Positions 6,231-6,768 of a stretch of 6,768 nt of DNA are shown one piece after another. Numbering within the stretch: the stretch's first letter is position 1; every line of letters begins with the position of its first letter. This DNA comes from Lentisphaerota bacterium (GTDB taxonomy: Bacteria; Verrucomicrobiota; Kiritimatiellia; RFP12; UBA3636), in the NCBI GenBank assembly GCA_022837245.1, contig JALHHX010000171.1:1-6768 (forward strand). The letters are read 5' to 3'. The notes beneath the pieces are model-generated. The model was not told where the DNA came from. It saw only the letters and a program-made list of their open reading frames with translations, and did no database searches. The translations under genes were made by a program, and so were the position numbers.

Positions 6231-6251
6231 GTCTGTGGCAGAAACATTGGC

Positions 6252-6356
6252 GGCAGAAAGATGAGGGGCAGGAAAATGGGGGTTGCTTGGATGTTTGGGC
6301 GGTGGTCACCGGTGCTTTGTTTCACCGACCATTTTTCTGCCAAACATTTTTCTGCC
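6252..6356. repeat. Imperfect inverted repeat of GGCAGAAAAATG type
   Basis: The 28-base arms at 6252-6279 and 6329-6356 match at 23 of 28 positions when one is reverse-complemented. Each arm itself contains two GGCAG(A/G)AA(A/G)ATG-like units, so the element is a doubled motif in inverted orientation with a 49-base loop. No coding sequence is evident inside. Confidence 0.58.
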
Positions 6357-6374
6357 AAAAACATGTTCTCCCCC

Positions 6375-6420
6375 ATTTCCCTCCATTTCCCAATTTCCCA
6401 ATTTCCCCATTTCCCAATTT
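6375..6420 (+). repeat. ATTTCCCA tandem array (8-base period)
   Basis: The units are ATTTCCCTCC, ATTTCCCA, ATTTCCCA, ATTTCCCC, ATTTCCCA, then ATTT. Apart from a two-base expansion in the first unit, the period is eight. Such arrays are common in intergenic DNA of large PVC genomes and can vary in copy number. Apparent open frames over it are low-complexity shadows. Confidence 0.7.
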
Positions 6421-6429
6421 AATCGCAGA

Positions 6430-6444
6430 TATTGTGTCTGTCCC
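6430..6444 (+). repeat. Third, solitary copy of the GTGTCTGTCCC element
   Basis: ATTGTGTCTGTCCC (6431-6444) matches ATCGTGTCTGTCCC of the inverted pair at 5902-6018, and lies in the orientation of the left arm. It directly follows the ATTTCCCA array. No partner arm was found downstream. Confidence 0.5.
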
Positions 6445-6460
6445 TTTCTTTGCCACCTGT

Positions 6461-6768
6461 ATGGGCCTCTGGGCGTGGCTGCGGCACACTTTCCTGACCC
6501 CAATCGCCCAAGCGGCGGCTGAACCGGTGCAGCCTCCTCGCCGGGTTGCCTTGTGTAAGGCAGAATTCCCTTTACACCAAGAGGCGAGGTGCTTACAGGT
6601 TATGCAGAATCTGAAAGGGCAAATCGGAATGACAGGTTGCCATGTTGGTTCAGTGATGCGTTGTGTCAACTGCGGGGCAAAAGACATATCGAGTTCATAC
6701 AGTGTGCCGCACAGTTTCCGGCAGCGGTACGTACGACAACCTGAGTCAAGGAGTCTTGGTAAGTATCG
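6461..6768 (+). CDS. Possible partial open frame, unknown (runs off window)
   Basis: From ATG 6461 the frame stays open for at least 102 codons to the end of the window. It includes RRVALCKAEFPLHQEARCLQ and, later, VMRCVNCGAKDISSS, whose CxxC-G looks like half a zinc ribbon. I do not recognise a family. A shorter start at ATG 6602 is also possible. Against it being a gene: there is no ribosome site, and a long base-paired hairpin (6536-6589) lies inside it, as in a structured RNA or mobile element end. It also adjoins repeat DNA. The sequence beyond the window would decide. Confidence 0.2.
   Translation, partial: MGLWAWLRHTFLTPIAQAAAEPVQPPRRVALCKAEFPLHQEARCLQVMQNLKGQIGMTGCHVGSVMRCVNCGAKDISSSYSVPHSFRQRYVRQPESRSLGKY
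6536..6589. repeat. Long bulged hairpin
   Basis: The outer stem is CCTCGCC (6536-6542) with GGCGAGG (6583-6589). The inner stem pairs 6550-6560 with 6569-6581 over eleven base pairs, with two single-base bulges (C6577, T6571) on the 3' arm and an eight-base loop. In total there are eighteen pairs. Bulges confined to one arm recall folded single-strand recombination sites, but the GTTRRRY/RYYYAAC ends of integron attC are absent. It could equally be part of a non-coding RNA. Confidence 0.5.

Noticed and set aside
6536..6589. Integron attC site
   Set aside because: The hairpin has one-sided bulges but lacks the inverse-core and core motifs (RYYYAAC / GTTRRRY), and there is no cassette or integrase.
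6306..6687. Minus-strand open frames of 65 and 121 codons
   Set aside because: They translate the ATTTCCCA array and the hairpin; low-complexity GNGEIGKLGNG-type residues show repeat read-through, not a gene.

Overview
The window carries three large protein-coding loci and about 1.1 kb of repeat-rich DNA with no recognisable gene. The gene content suggests a member of the PVC group (Verrucomicrobiota, Kiritimatiellota or Lentisphaerota): a rhamnogalacturonan lyase of the PcRGLX type, a GH106 rhamnosidase start, a glycine-rich beta-helix protein of the GGSGGS(I/V)W kind, and a DUF4139 protein. This placement is inferred from protein style and is not proven. I see no rRNA, tRNA, CRISPR array, integrase or transposase gene.

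Layout. (1) Bases 3-1467, plus strand: the 3' part of a DUF4139-type gene. It is open from the window edge and split by one frameshift between 661 and 683. (2) Bases 1468-1568: a short convergent intergenic gap. (3) Bases 1569-4045, minus strand: a complete exo-rhamnogalacturonan lyase-like gene of about 825 codons, split by a one-base shift at a run of six C (3875-3880). (4) Bases 4081-5648, minus strand, only 35 nt upstream of the lyase: a chimeric gene. Its first ~120 codons are a signal peptide and the start of a GH106 alpha-L-rhamnosidase. At a glycine-coding stretch it changes in frame into a beta-helix / glycine-rich repeat protein, which carries a third frameshift near 4936-4944. (5) Bases 5649-6600: a mosaic of short repeats. 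It holds two opposed heptad arrays, an inverted pair of GTGYCTGTCCCC elements plus a third copy, small GC-rich palindromes, a GGCAGAAAAATG-type inverted repeat and an ATTTCCCA tandem array. (6) Bases 6461-6768: a long bulged hairpin and a possible partial open frame running off the end.

Functionally, the two minus-strand genes look like a pectin (rhamnogalacturonan-I) utilisation operon, because a rhamnosidase and an exo-acting RG-I lyase would act on the same backbone. The rhamnosidase has lost its catalytic part, so the operon as read here would provide only the lyase, and that only if its frameshift is not real. All three large genes carry exactly one detected frameshift. This is either a systematic sequencing or assembly problem or a decaying accessory region, and raw reads would decide. 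The most interesting features are the GH106/beta-helix fusion at a GGC/GGG microhomology and the cluster of unrelated repeat families upstream of the operon.
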